A DNA stretch of 17,755 nucleotides from Clostridiales bacterium. GTDB taxonomy: Bacteria > Bacillota > Clostridia > WRLR01. This document shows positions 6,558 to 13,142 of this stretch, one piece after another. Numbering within the stretch: position 1 is the stretch's first letter; each line of letters starts with the position of its first letter. Location of the stretch: the NCBI GenBank assembly GCA_031263625.1, contig JAISFK010000123.1, forward strand, positions 1 through 17,755, in the 5' to 3' direction. The notes below the pieces were generated by a model, which was not told the origin of the DNA, made no database searches, and saw nothing but the letters and a program-made list of their open reading frames with translations. Made by a program: the position numbers and the translations under genes.

Positions 6558-7853
6558 GTGAGCTACTATCAGCGGGACATGGAGTGCGCGTCGAGGGAAA
6601 CGATGCGGAAAATTCAGACGGAGAGGCTGGCCGGCACGGTCGCCCATGCGTACAAAAACGTGCCGTACTACAGGGCCTTGATGGACAAAAAGGGCGTCAG
6701 GCCAGAGGACATAAAGTCGCCGGACGATCTGGGCAAGCTGCCATTTTTGTCGAAGGACGACCTGAGAGAGGCTTACCCATACGGCTTGCTGGCGGTTCCG
6801 CTGTCCGAGGCGGTCCGCATACAGTCCACGAGCGGCACGACTGGCAAGCGCGTCGTCGCGTTCTACACCCAGCGCGACATCGACCTGTGGGACGAATGCT
6901 GCGCGCGCGCGATCGTGGCCGCGGGCGGCGGGAAGGACGACGTCGTGCACGTCAGCTACGGCTACGGGCTGTTCACGGGCGGCCCCGGCCTGAACGGCGG
7001 CTCGCACAAGGTCGGCTCGCTGACGTTGCCCATGTCGTCCGGCAACACGGAGCGCCAGATACAGTTCATGTGCGATCTCGGCTCGACCATCCTGTGCTGC
7101 ACGCCGTCATATGCGGCCTATCTTGCCGAGTCGATCATATCGCAGGGCCTGTCGGACAAGATCAGGCTCAAGGCCGGCATCTTCGGCGCGGAGGCGTGGA
7201 GCGAGGAAATGCGCCGCGACATCGAGGCCAGGCTGAGCATCAAGGCGTATGACATATACGGGCTGACGGAGATCTCCGGCCCCGGCGTGTCGTTCGAGTG
7301 CTCCGAGCAGACCGGCATGCACGTCAACGAGGACCACTTCATCGCGGAGATCATCGATCCGGCCACGGGCGAGGCGCTGCCGGACGGCTCCAAGGGCGAG
7401 CTGGTGTTCTCGTGCATAACGAAGGAGGCGTTCCCGCTGCTCCGCTACCGCACGCGGGACATATGCGTGCTGAGCCGCAAGCAGTGCTCGTGCGGCAGGA
7501 CGCTGGTCAAGATGTCCAAGCCCATGGGGCGCAGCGACGACATGCTGATAATACGCGGCGTCAACGTGTTCCCGTCGCAGATCGAGGCGGTGCTCATGCA
7601 CGCGGGCTTCCCGTCCAACTACCAGATCATCATCGATAGGGTCAACTATACCGACACGTTCGAGGTGCAGGCGGAGATGACGCCGGAGATGTTCTCCGAC
7701 ACGGTGAAGCACGTGTCCGCGAGGGAGAACGAGCTGCTGGCCGCAATGCGCTCGATGCTTGGCATATCGCCGAAGGTGACGCTCGTCGCGCCGCGCAGCA
7801 TCGCGAGGAGCGAGGGCAAGGCCGTGCGCATCGTGGACAGGCGCAAAATTTGA
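6558..7853 (+). CDS. paaK: Phenylacetate-CoA ligase family protein, copy 1
   Basis: An AMP-forming acyl-CoA ligase that activates an aryl acid such as phenylacetate to its CoA thioester. Seen in 431 residues: the phosphate-binding loop STSGTTGKR (about 90-98, with Arg where Pro is common), YGYGLFTGGPG, YDIYGLTE, HVNEDHF, RYRTRDI, GRSDDMLIIRGVNVFPSQIE, and the C-terminal GKAVRI that should hold the adenylation Lys. I chose GTG 6558 because GAGG lies 5 nt upstream and SYYQRDMECASRE fits the family N-terminus; an upstream in-frame ATG (6447) would add an Arg/Ala-rich segment foreign to the family. It is a paralogue of the gene at 8860, with which it shares long motif stretches. It and the ACT gene are enclosed by inverted 107-bp repeats. 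The exact acid is not determined; indoleacetate is also possible given iorAB nearby. Confidence 0.9.
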   Translation: MSYYQRDMECASRETMRKIQTERLAGTVAHAYKNVPYYRALMDKKGVRPEDIKSPDDLGKLPFLSKDDLREAYPYGLLAVPLSEAVRIQSTSGTTGKRVVAFYTQRDIDLWDECCARAIVAAGGGKDDVVHVSYGYGLFTGGPGLNGGSHKVGSLTLPMSSGNTERQIQFMCDLGSTILCCTPSYAAYLAESIISQGLSDKIRLKAGIFGAEAWSEEMRRDIEARLSIKAYDIYGLTEISGPGVSFECSEQTGMHVNEDHFIAEIIDPATGEALPDGSKGELVFSCITKEAFPLLRYRTRDICVLSRKQCSCGRTLVKMSKPMGRSDDMLIIRGVNVFPSQIEAVLMHAGFPSNYQIIIDRVNYTDTFEVQAEMTPEMFSDTVKHVSARENELLAAMRSMLGISPKVTLVAPRSIARSEGKAVRIVDRRKI

Positions 7854-7881
7854 CGGCGGCCGGAGGCTGATGTTGCCGCGC

Positions 7882-8080
7882 GCGGCATTTGCATAGCGTT
7901 GCGCGGCATTTGCGCGGCGCCTGCGGGGCTGTCGCGCGGCCATTGCGCACGGCGGTTGCGAGACTGTTGCGCGGCTGTCGCGAGGCCATTGTGTAGCTAT
8001 TTGCATAGCTGTTGCGACTGTTGCGCAATCGTTGACAACTGTTGGGCGGCATTTGCGAAGCCACCGTGCGCGGCATTTGC
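7882..8080. repeat. Degenerate intergenic repeat tract between paaK copy 1 and the ACT gene
   Basis: The 269-bp gap is built from scrambled short words. The 11-mer GCGGCATTTGC occurs exactly four times (7882-7892, 7903-7913, 8046-8056, 8070-8080). A 19-bp word beginning GGCTGTCGCG and ending GGCCATTG occurs at 7927-7945 and 7973-7991 with one mismatch. TGTTGCG-type words fill the rest. I could not assign a coding function, promoter or terminator. Confidence 0.75.
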
Positions 8081-8122
8081 CGCCAAAGACTGAAAAGCAA
8101 GGGAGAAGGAGAGGGTTTGACC

Positions 8123-8554
8123 ATGGTAATCGAACAGCTGTCTGTATTTGTGGAAAACAAGCTGGGGCATCTTTCGGACATAGCGGAGATACTGGGCGGC
8201 GCTGGCATTGACATGCGGGCGCTGTCGATAGCGGACACGGCCGAGTTTGGCGTGCTGCGCCTCATCGTGAGCGACACGCGGCGCGCGCGGGAGCTGCTGG
8301 CCGAGGCGGGGTGCGTCGTGTCCGTGACGCGCGTGCTGGCCGTGTCGCTGGAGGACAGGCCGGGCAGCCTCGCCAAAATCCTGCGGGCGCTCTCGGACGC
8401 CGGGGTGAGCGTCGAGTACGTCTATGCGTTCATCACGCAGAAGCAGGGCAACGCGTATGTCGTGCTGCGCGTCGAGGACAACGCGCGCGCCTCCGAGATA
8501 CTGGAAAAGAGCGGCGCGTGCGCGGGAGGCGAGGGCGACATATTCCCGCTGTAG
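8123..8554 (+). CDS. Tandem ACT-domain protein
   Basis: A 143-residue protein with two ACT folds, about residues 3-66 (QLSVFVENKLGHLSDIAEILGGAGIDMRALSI) and 72-137 (VLAVSLEDRPGSLAKILRALSDAGVSVEYVYAF). The pattern of a strand, then Gly-x-Leu, then a helix is the amino-acid-binding ACT signature. There is no attached enzyme or DNA-binding domain, as in stand-alone double-ACT proteins often encoded next to phenylacetate-CoA ligases. It is inferred to sense an aromatic amino acid or related ligand for the PaaK/IOR module. ATG 8123 is chosen over TTG 8117 because GGAGAGG (8109-8115) sits at proper spacing only for the ATG. Confidence 0.85.
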   Translation: MVIEQLSVFVENKLGHLSDIAEILGGAGIDMRALSIADTAEFGVLRLIVSDTRRARELLAEAGCVVSVTRVLAVSLEDRPGSLAKILRALSDAGVSVEYVYAFITQKQGNAYVVLRVEDNARASEILEKSGACAGGEGDIFPL

Positions 8555-8572
8555 AATCGCTCTGTAGTATGA

Positions 8573-8738
8573 GTAGTACCTTACAGGCGCATAACCGCGA
8601 TAAATATACTCGTGTTCGATTGGAAATTCCGACCGCAATTTGCGGTCGGATAGAGGAAACGAGTATTACTGACTCGCGTTTATGGTAAATTCAAATGCTC
8701 GTCAGTATAGCAAGAAGTCAGTGCCTGTAAGGTACTAC
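8573..8738 (-). mobile_element. 166-bp palindromic, MITE-like element containing 107-bp repeat copy 2
   Basis: Bounded by perfect 16-bp terminal inverted repeats, GTAGTACCTTACAGGC at 8573-8588 and its complement at 8723-8738. Nested inside are an imperfect CATAACCGCGA / TCGCGTTTATG pair, ATACTCGT (8606-8613) with ACGAGTAT (8659-8666), and a central 10-bp stem (8628-8637 with 8641-8650) around ATT. The whole element could fold as one long hairpin. It encodes no transposase and I see no clear target-site duplication. Bases 8605-8711 are the inverted second copy of the repeat at 6321-6427. Mobility is an inference from structure and duplication only; a hairpin RNA or protein-binding repeat is the alternative. 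Confidence 0.65.
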
Positions 8739-8740
8739 CG

Positions 8741-8834
8741 CCGCGCGGATGAGCGCGGCGCGGGCGCATCGCGCCCGCGAGGAACGGGGAAACCGCGCTT
8801 TCCCGTTCCGACTTGGGTGTGGGCGCAGCCCACA
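8741..8834 (+). other. Cluster of four hairpins in the leader of paaK copy 2
   Basis: The second half of the 305-bp gap 8555-8859 holds four consecutive stems: CCGCGC/GCGCGG (8741-8746, 8753-8758), CGGGCGC-ATC-GCGCCCG (8761-8777), an 11-bp stem with one bulged G (8781-8792 with 8799-8809, loop CCGCGC), and TGTGGGC-GCA-GCCCACA (8818-8834). None is followed by a T run, so simple terminators are unlikely. It ends about 25 bp before the paaK start (ribosome-binding GGAG at 8849-8852). No known riboswitch was recognised. Confidence 0.5.
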
Positions 8835-8859
8835 TAGTTAATGAGACTGGAGACATGGC

Positions 8860-10158
8860 ATGATATGGAACAGGGAAATTGAGCAGGCGGGCAGGGGCCA
8901 GATCAGGGAGCTGCAGCTTGAGCGGCTGAAATGGGCCGTGAGCCGCGCCTACGACAGCGTCCCGTTTTACAGGAAGAAGTTTGACGAAATAGGCTTGAAG
9001 CCATCCCACATCGTCTCGCTGGAGGACATTCGCAAGATCCCGTTCACGACGAAGGACGATCTGCGCGACAACTACCCGTATGGCCTGCTCGCCGTGCCGA
9101 TGAGCCAGATCGTGCGCGTTCACGCGTCGTCGGGCACGACCGGCAAGCCCATCGTGGCCGGCTACACGCGGGACGACTTGGACAACTGGTCCGAGTGCAT
9201 CGCGCGCCTCGTCACGATGACGGGCGGCTGCAGCGACGACGTCGCCCAGATCGCGTTCGGGTACGGGCTGTTCACGGGCGGCTTCGGGCTGCACTACGGG
9301 CTTGAGAAGGTCGGCGCCGCCGTCGTCCCCATATCGAGCGGCAACTCCGAAATGCAGCTCATGCTCATGAGGGACTTCGGCGCCACGCTGTTCGTGTCAA
9401 CGCCGTCATACATCCTCTACCTCTCCGAGTTTGCGGAGGAGAGCGGCGTGAAGAAGTCCGACATAAAGCTGCGCATAGGCATGTTCGGCGGGGAGGGGCA
9501 CACGCCTGAGATGCGCGCCGAGATCGAGAAGCGCTGGGGCATTGTCGCCACGGAAAACTACGGGCTGACGGAGGTCATGGGGCCGGGCGTGTCCGGCGAG
9601 TGCACGGAGTTTTGCGGGATGCACGTCAACGAGGACCACTTCCTCGCGGAGATCGTGGATCCGGGGACGCTTGAGCCGCTCGGCGAGGGCGAGCAGGGCG
9701 AGATGGTGCTCACGACGCTTTCAAAGGAAGGCATGCCCATGCTCCGCTACAGGACCAAGGACATCACGTTCATGGACTACGCCCCCTGCCGCTGCGGCAG
9801 GACGACGGCCCGCATGCACAAGGTGCTCGGCAGGACGGACGACATGCTCATCATCAGGGGCGTCAACGTGTTCCCGTCGCAGATCGAGAGCGTGCTCGTG
9901 GGGATGCCGCGCATAGGGCCGCACTACCAGATCGTCGTCAGCAGGAAGGGCTACATGGACGCGATGGAGATACAGGTGGAGCTGGCCGACGCGAGCCTCC
10001 TGGAGAGCTACCGCGAGCTGGAGAAACTGGAGAAGGCCGTCCACGACAGGCTGAAGGCGGTGCTGAGGCTGGAGTCGAAGGTCAAGCTCGTCGAGCCGAA
10101 GACGCTGGCGCGCTACACGGGCAAGGCCAAGCGCGTGACGGATCTGCGAAACGCGTGA
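8860..10158 (+). CDS. paaK: Phenylacetate-CoA ligase family protein, copy 2
   Basis: Second AMP-forming aryl-acid CoA ligase, 432 residues. Motifs: SSGTTGKP (about 90-97), FGYGLFTGGFG, ENYGLTEVMGPGVSGEC, HVNEDHF, RYRTKDI, a CRCGRT segment, GRTDDMLIIRGVNVFPSQIE, and C-terminal TGKAKRV with the expected adenylation Lys. The start follows GGAG (8849-8852) by 7 nt. It lies directly upstream of iorAB, which makes arylacetyl-CoA from arylpyruvates, so the ligase may supply arylacetyl-CoA for reductive carboxylation to aromatic amino acids, or work in aryl-acid fermentation; direction cannot be told from sequence. The last codons and stop sit in a 20-bp tandem duplication. The paralogue at 6558 may have a different aryl preference. 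Confidence 0.92.
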   Translation: MIWNREIEQAGRGQIRELQLERLKWAVSRAYDSVPFYRKKFDEIGLKPSHIVSLEDIRKIPFTTKDDLRDNYPYGLLAVPMSQIVRVHASSGTTGKPIVAGYTRDDLDNWSECIARLVTMTGGCSDDVAQIAFGYGLFTGGFGLHYGLEKVGAAVVPISSGNSEMQLMLMRDFGATLFVSTPSYILYLSEFAEESGVKKSDIKLRIGMFGGEGHTPEMRAEIEKRWGIVATENYGLTEVMGPGVSGECTEFCGMHVNEDHFLAEIVDPGTLEPLGEGEQGEMVLTTLSKEGMPMLRYRTKDITFMDYAPCRCGRTTARMHKVLGRTDDMLIIRGVNVFPSQIESVLVGMPRIGPHYQIVVSRKGYMDAMEIQVELADASLLESYRELEKLEKAVHDRLKAVLRLESKVKLVEPKTLARYTGKAKRVTDLRNA

Positions 10159-10171
10159 CGGATCTGCGAAA
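10132..10171. repeat. Perfect 20-bp tandem duplication across the paaK copy 2 stop codon
   Basis: CGCGTGACGGATCTGCGAAA occurs at 10132-10151 and again at 10152-10171. The first copy is read as the C-terminal codons VTDLRN; the second contributes the TGA stop at 10156-10158 in a shifted frame. This looks like a recent slippage duplication that set the present end of the protein. Confidence 0.9.
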
Positions 10172-10263
10172 ATGGCATAAATGGCATAGATGGCATAAAT
10201 AGTATAAACAGTATAATTAGCGCAAATAGCATAAGACAGTGCAAAATAGCATAAATAGTATAG
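10172..10263. repeat. 9-bp AT-rich tandem array upstream of iorA
   Basis: About ten 9-bp units of the type ATGGCATAA / ATAGTATAA / ATAGCATAA run in tandem from 10172, with one 11-bp irregular unit at 10235-10245. It is strikingly AT-rich against its surroundings and fills the paaK-iorA gap. There is no spacer structure, so it is not a CRISPR array. Confidence 0.9.
10190..10217 (+). promoter_or_regulatory. Possible sigma-70-type promoter for iorAB within the 9-bp array
   Basis: A perfect TATAAT lies at 10212-10217, with ATGGCA at 10190-10195 (four of six matches to TTGACA) 16 nt upstream. Several other TATAA-like words recur every 9 bp, so chance is a real alternative. It lies about 60 bp before the iorA start. 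Confidence 0.35.
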
Positions 10264-10278
10264 GGTGGTGGGCTGATT

Positions 10279-12369
10279 TTGGCAAGGACGTTGATGCTTG
10301 GCAACGAGGCCGTGGCGAGGGCCGCTTATGAGGCCGGAGTTACGGTCGCGACCGCTTATCCGGGCACGCCGAGCACGGAGATAACGGAATGCGCGGCGAA
10401 GTACGGCGAAATATACTGCGAGTGGGCGCCCAACGAGAAGGTCGCGCTGGAAGTCGCGATCGGCGCGTCCATCGCGGGCGCTCGCGCCATGTGCGCGATG
10501 AAGCACGTCGGGCTGAACGTCGCGGCGGATCCGCTGTTCACGGCGTCTTACACGGGCGTCTGCGCCGGCCTGGTCGTCGTGGTCGCGGACGATCCCGGCC
10601 AGCACAGCTCGCAAAACGAGCAGGACAGCAGATATTACGGCCTGTCGGCCAAGGTTCCCGTGCTGGAGCCGTCCGACAGCCGGGAGTGCCTTGGCTTTGT
10701 GAAAAGCGCCTTTGAGATAAGCGAGGCGTATGACACGCCCGTCATCGTGAGGCTGACGACGCGGGTGGCCCACTCCAGAAGCCTCGTCGAGGTTTCGGAC
10801 AGGCGGCCGTTCCCGCTGAAGCCCTACGCGAAGAACATGGCGAAGTACGTCATGATGCCCGCGATGGCGAAGCGGCGCCACATTGAGGTCGAGAAGCGCA
10901 TGAGGCGCCTGGAGGCATACGCGGAAACGACGGAGCTGAACAGCGTGGAGAGCCGCGCTGCGGGGAGCCAAACGGGCGAGAGCTGTGTTGCGGGGAGTTG
11001 CGCTGCGGAGAGCCGGGCGGGCGAGAGCCGTGCCGCAGAGAACCGCGTTGCGGGAAGCCGCGCTGAGGAAAGGCCCGCCGCCGAGAACCAGACGGGTGAG
11101 AGCCAAGCGGGCGGCTCCGTCGGCGCCGCGCGCCCGATCGGCGTCATAACGTCCGGCATGTCGTGGCAGTATGTGCGCGAGGCGGCGGCAAGCAGCGGCA
11201 TCGGCGTCGAAATTCTCAAGCTGGGCCTTGTCCACCCGCTGCCCGCCGAAAAGATCAGGAGCTTCGCCGCCGGGCGCGAAAGGGTGCTCGTTGTCGAAGA
11301 ACTCGCGCCGTTCATTGAGGACTTCGCCAAGAAGTCGGGCGCGCAGGCCGTTGGCAAGGAGCTGTTTCCCGCCGTCGGCGAGCTGTCGGCGCGCGCCGTG
11401 GCGGAGGCGCTCGCGCCGGCCAAGCGGGCCAGCCCGCAGCCAGCGCAATCCGGACGGTCGCAATCGCCGAACGGGCAGGATGCGCAGCTTCCGGCCGAGC
11501 CGCAGCCAGCGCAATCCGGGCGCGCCGAGCCGCAGGCAGCGGAGCGGCCGCAGCCGCTGGAGCAGGCCGCCCTGCCGTCGCGCCCCCCCGTGCTGTGCCC
11601 GGGCTGCCCGCACAGGAGCGTTTTTTACGTCCTCCGCAAGCTCAAGCTGAACGTGTGCGGCGACATCGGCTGCTACACGCTGGGCGCGATGCCGCCCCTG
11701 GACGCGATGGACACGTGCATATGCATGGGGGCGAGCATTGGCGTCGCCCACGGCATGGACAAGGCCAGGGGGCCGGAGTTCGCGGGCAGGACGGTCGCGG
11801 TGATTGGCGACTCGACGTTCCTCCACTCTGGCGTCACGGGCCTGATGGACGTCGTTTACAACAAGGGCAACTCCACGGTGCTCATACTGGACAACTCCAT
11901 CACGGGCATGACCGGCCACCAGCAAAATCCCGGCACGGGATACACGATAAGGAGCGAGGAGACGAGCCGCGTCGATCTCGAAAAGCTCTGCGAGGCGCTG
12001 GGCGTCCGGCGCATAAGGACGGTTGACCCGTTCGACGTGAAGGGGCTTGAGGCGGCCGTCCGCGCGGAAACGGCCCAGGCCGAGCCGTCCGTCATAATAG
12101 CGCGGCGCCCGTGCGCGCTGCTGAAGACGTACCGCCCGCAGGAGGCGGTGTTCATCGACGCGGGCAAGTGCGCGCGCTGCAAGCGCTGCATGGCCATATC
12201 CTGCGCGGCCATATCCGACAGGGACGGCCGCATGGAGATAAACGCGGCCCTGTGCGCCCGGTGCGGGCTCTGCCTCAAAATGTGCGCGTTTGGCGCCATC
12301 AGGCCGTGCGCGGAGGCGGCGGGGGCGGATGCGGAAGGCAAGAGCGAAGGGGGGCGATCGCGTGAATAA
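10279..12369 (+). CDS. iorA: Indolepyruvate ferredoxin oxidoreductase, alpha subunit, with two low-complexity inserts
   Basis: Thiamine-diphosphate, iron-sulfur enzyme that, with IorB, oxidatively decarboxylates indolepyruvate and other arylpyruvates to aryl-acetyl-CoA, reducing ferredoxin. Domains: N-terminal pyrimidine-binding domain (GNEAVARAAYEAGV, AYPGTPSTEITE), thiamine-binding domain with CPGCPHRSVFYVL (about 440-452), GDIGCYTLG, GDSTFLHSG and DNSITGMTGHQQNPG, and a C-terminal ferredoxin domain with CARCKRCMAISC (631-642) and CARCGLCLKMC (659-669). The 696 residues exceed the usual 580-620. The excess is a pentapeptide-repeat block (224-278) and a Pro/Gln/Ala-rich linker (381-435), both between domains. 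TTG 10279 is chosen because GGTGGTGGG (10264-10272) precedes it and MARTLMLGNEA fits the family; ATG 10294 is possible. It overlaps iorB by 8 bp. Confidence 0.95.
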   Translation: MARTLMLGNEAVARAAYEAGVTVATAYPGTPSTEITECAAKYGEIYCEWAPNEKVALEVAIGASIAGARAMCAMKHVGLNVAADPLFTASYTGVCAGLVVVVADDPGQHSSQNEQDSRYYGLSAKVPVLEPSDSRECLGFVKSAFEISEAYDTPVIVRLTTRVAHSRSLVEVSDRRPFPLKPYAKNMAKYVMMPAMAKRRHIEVEKRMRRLEAYAETTELNSVESRAAGSQTGESCVAGSCAAESRAGESRAAENRVAGSRAEERPAAENQTGESQAGGSVGAARPIGVITSGMSWQYVREAAASSGIGVEILKLGLVHPLPAEKIRSFAAGRERVLVVEELAPFIEDFAKKSGAQAVGKELFPAVGELSARAVAEALAPAKRASPQPAQSGRSQSPNGQDAQLPAEPQPAQSGRAEPQAAERPQPLEQAALPSRPPVLCPGCPHRSVFYVLRKLKLNVCGDIGCYTLGAMPPLDAMDTCICMGASIGVAHGMDKARGPEFAGRTVAVIGDSTFLHSGVTGLMDVVYNKGNSTVLILDNSITGMTGHQQNPGTGYTIRSEETSRVDLEKLCEALGVRRIRTVDPFDVKGLEAAVRAETAQAEPSVIIARRPCALLKTYRPQEAVFIDAGKCARCKRCMAISCAAISDRDGRMEINAALCARCGLCLKMCAFGAIRPCAEAAGADAEGKSEGGRSRE
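10948..11112 (+). repeat. Eleven tandem 15-bp (pentapeptide) repeats inside iorA
   Basis: Residues 224-278 of IorA parse without gaps into eleven five-residue units: ESRAA, GSQTG, ESCVA, GSCAA, ESRAG, ESRAA, ENRVA, GSRAE, ERPAA, ENQTG, ESQAG. The 15-bp DNA units are clearly related (GAGAGCCGCGCTGCG type) but diverged. The block lies between the first domain and the GVITSGMSW domain, as a charged, probably flexible linker. It is not the Pfam pentapeptide-repeat (A-D/N-L-x-x) fold. Confidence 0.85.
11419..11583 (+). repeat. Pro/Gln/Ala-rich linker repeat inside iorA
   Basis: About 55 residues between the ELSARAVAEALAP segment and the CPGC motif are low-complexity, with PQPAQSGR occurring twice (near residues 386 and 408, the second preceded by AE). 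It sits exactly at a domain junction just before the thiamine-binding domain. Confidence 0.75.
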
Positions 12370-13018
12370 TGGCACGGCAACCGCAGCAATGCCCGCAGAG
12401 GCAGTCGCAATGCCGGCAACCGCAGCAATGCCCGCCGCCGCCGCAATATCCATACTCATTGTCGGCGTCGGCGGCCAGGGCACGCTGCTCGCAAGCAGGC
12501 TGATCGGGCGCGCCGCCACGGAGAGGGGCTTCGACGTCAAGGTGTCGGAGGTGCATGGCATGTCCCAGCGGGGCGGCAGCGTGGTGACATACGTCAAATA
12601 CGGCGGCGAGGTGAGCTCGCCGCTCATAGAGCCGGGCGAGGCGGACATCCTCATCGCGTTCGAGCTGCTTGAGGCCGCGCGCTGGATCCCGTATCTCCGG
12701 CCCGGCGGGCAGATCGTCGCGAACAGCCAGAAAATCGACCCGATGCCCGTCATAACGGGCGCCGCTCGCTATCCGGACGGCCTGGCGGAAGTTTTGCGCG
12801 AAAAGTGCGAGGGCGCGCTCGTCGTCGATGCGCTGACCATCGCGACCGAGTGCGGCAACGCGCGCTCGGTCAACATGGTGCTGCTCGGTCTTGCGGCCCG
12901 CTTCACCGCGTTCGGGGAGGACGAGTGGATGGGCGCGATTCGGGCGGTCGCGCCGCCAAAAGCGCTGGAGGCCAACATCAGGGCGTTTGGCAGGGGATAC
13001 GCCCTGTCGATGGCCTGA
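12362..13018 (+). CDS. iorB: Indolepyruvate ferredoxin oxidoreductase, beta subunit
   Basis: The gamma-domain partner of IorA in the ferredoxin-reducing 2-oxoacid oxidoreductase. The conserved start ILIVGVGGQGTLLASRLIG and the segment SEVHGMSQRGGSVVTYVKYG are typical of the family, followed by EADILIAFELLEAARWIPYL. GTG 12362 is chosen because GAAGGGGGGC (12346-12355) lies at suitable spacing; it overlaps iorA by 8 bp. This start adds an Ala/Met/Pro-rich leader of about 28 residues (units like AAMPA), and 218 residues is slightly longer than the usual 190-200. If translation began at the in-frame ATG 12389 or later, most of the leader would still be present. Substrate class is shared with iorA. 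Confidence 0.93.
   Translation: MNNGTATAAMPAEAVAMPATAAMPAAAAISILIVGVGGQGTLLASRLIGRAATERGFDVKVSEVHGMSQRGGSVVTYVKYGGEVSSPLIEPGEADILIAFELLEAARWIPYLRPGGQIVANSQKIDPMPVITGAARYPDGLAEVLREKCEGALVVDALTIATECGNARSVNMVLLGLAARFTAFGEDEWMGAIRAVAPPKALEANIRAFGRGYALSMA
12376..12435 (+). repeat. 21-bp direct repeat encoding the N-terminal leader of iorB
   Basis: A perfect 21-bp repeat (12376-12396 and 12415-12435, 39-bp period) encodes ATAAMPA in both copies. It produces the Ala/Met/Pro-rich N-terminal extension before the conserved ILIVGVGGQG. Confidence 0.9.
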
Positions 13019-13130
13019 TTTTCGCGCAAAGCGCGTCAAGGCGCGACATAGCGTGGCACGACACTGCGCGGCATAGCGCGGCGCAGGCGGGCGCATGGCT
13101 GGCCCGGCCCGCGCTAGGAATTGAAAGGGA
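13019..13130. repeat. Degenerate GC-rich tract between iorB and cinA
   Basis: The gap contains short imperfect repeats of GCGCGACATAGCG / GCGCGGCATAGCG type (13041-13053, 13067-13079) and a small CGCGC-AAA-GCGCG hairpin (13023-13035) preceded, not followed, by T residues, so it is not a + strand terminator. No promoter is evident. Confidence 0.5.
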
Positions 13131-13142
13131 ATGGTTGTAGCC

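Noticed and set aside
8749..8841. 30-codon open frame through the hairpin cluster upstream of paaK copy 2
   Set aside because: No ribosome-binding site, Arg-rich composition dictated by GC stems, and no recognisable leader-peptide codon run.
10172..10263. CRISPR-like periodicity
   Set aside because: Units are 9 bp in direct contact with no spacers, and no cas genes are near.
9721..12753. 1010-residue open frame on the - strand across paaK copy 2, iorA and iorB
   Set aside because: It is antisense to three well-supported genes, is Arg/Ala/Leu/His-rich with no recognisable domain, and runs through the intergenic array. GC-rich codon bias removes stops on the opposite strand.
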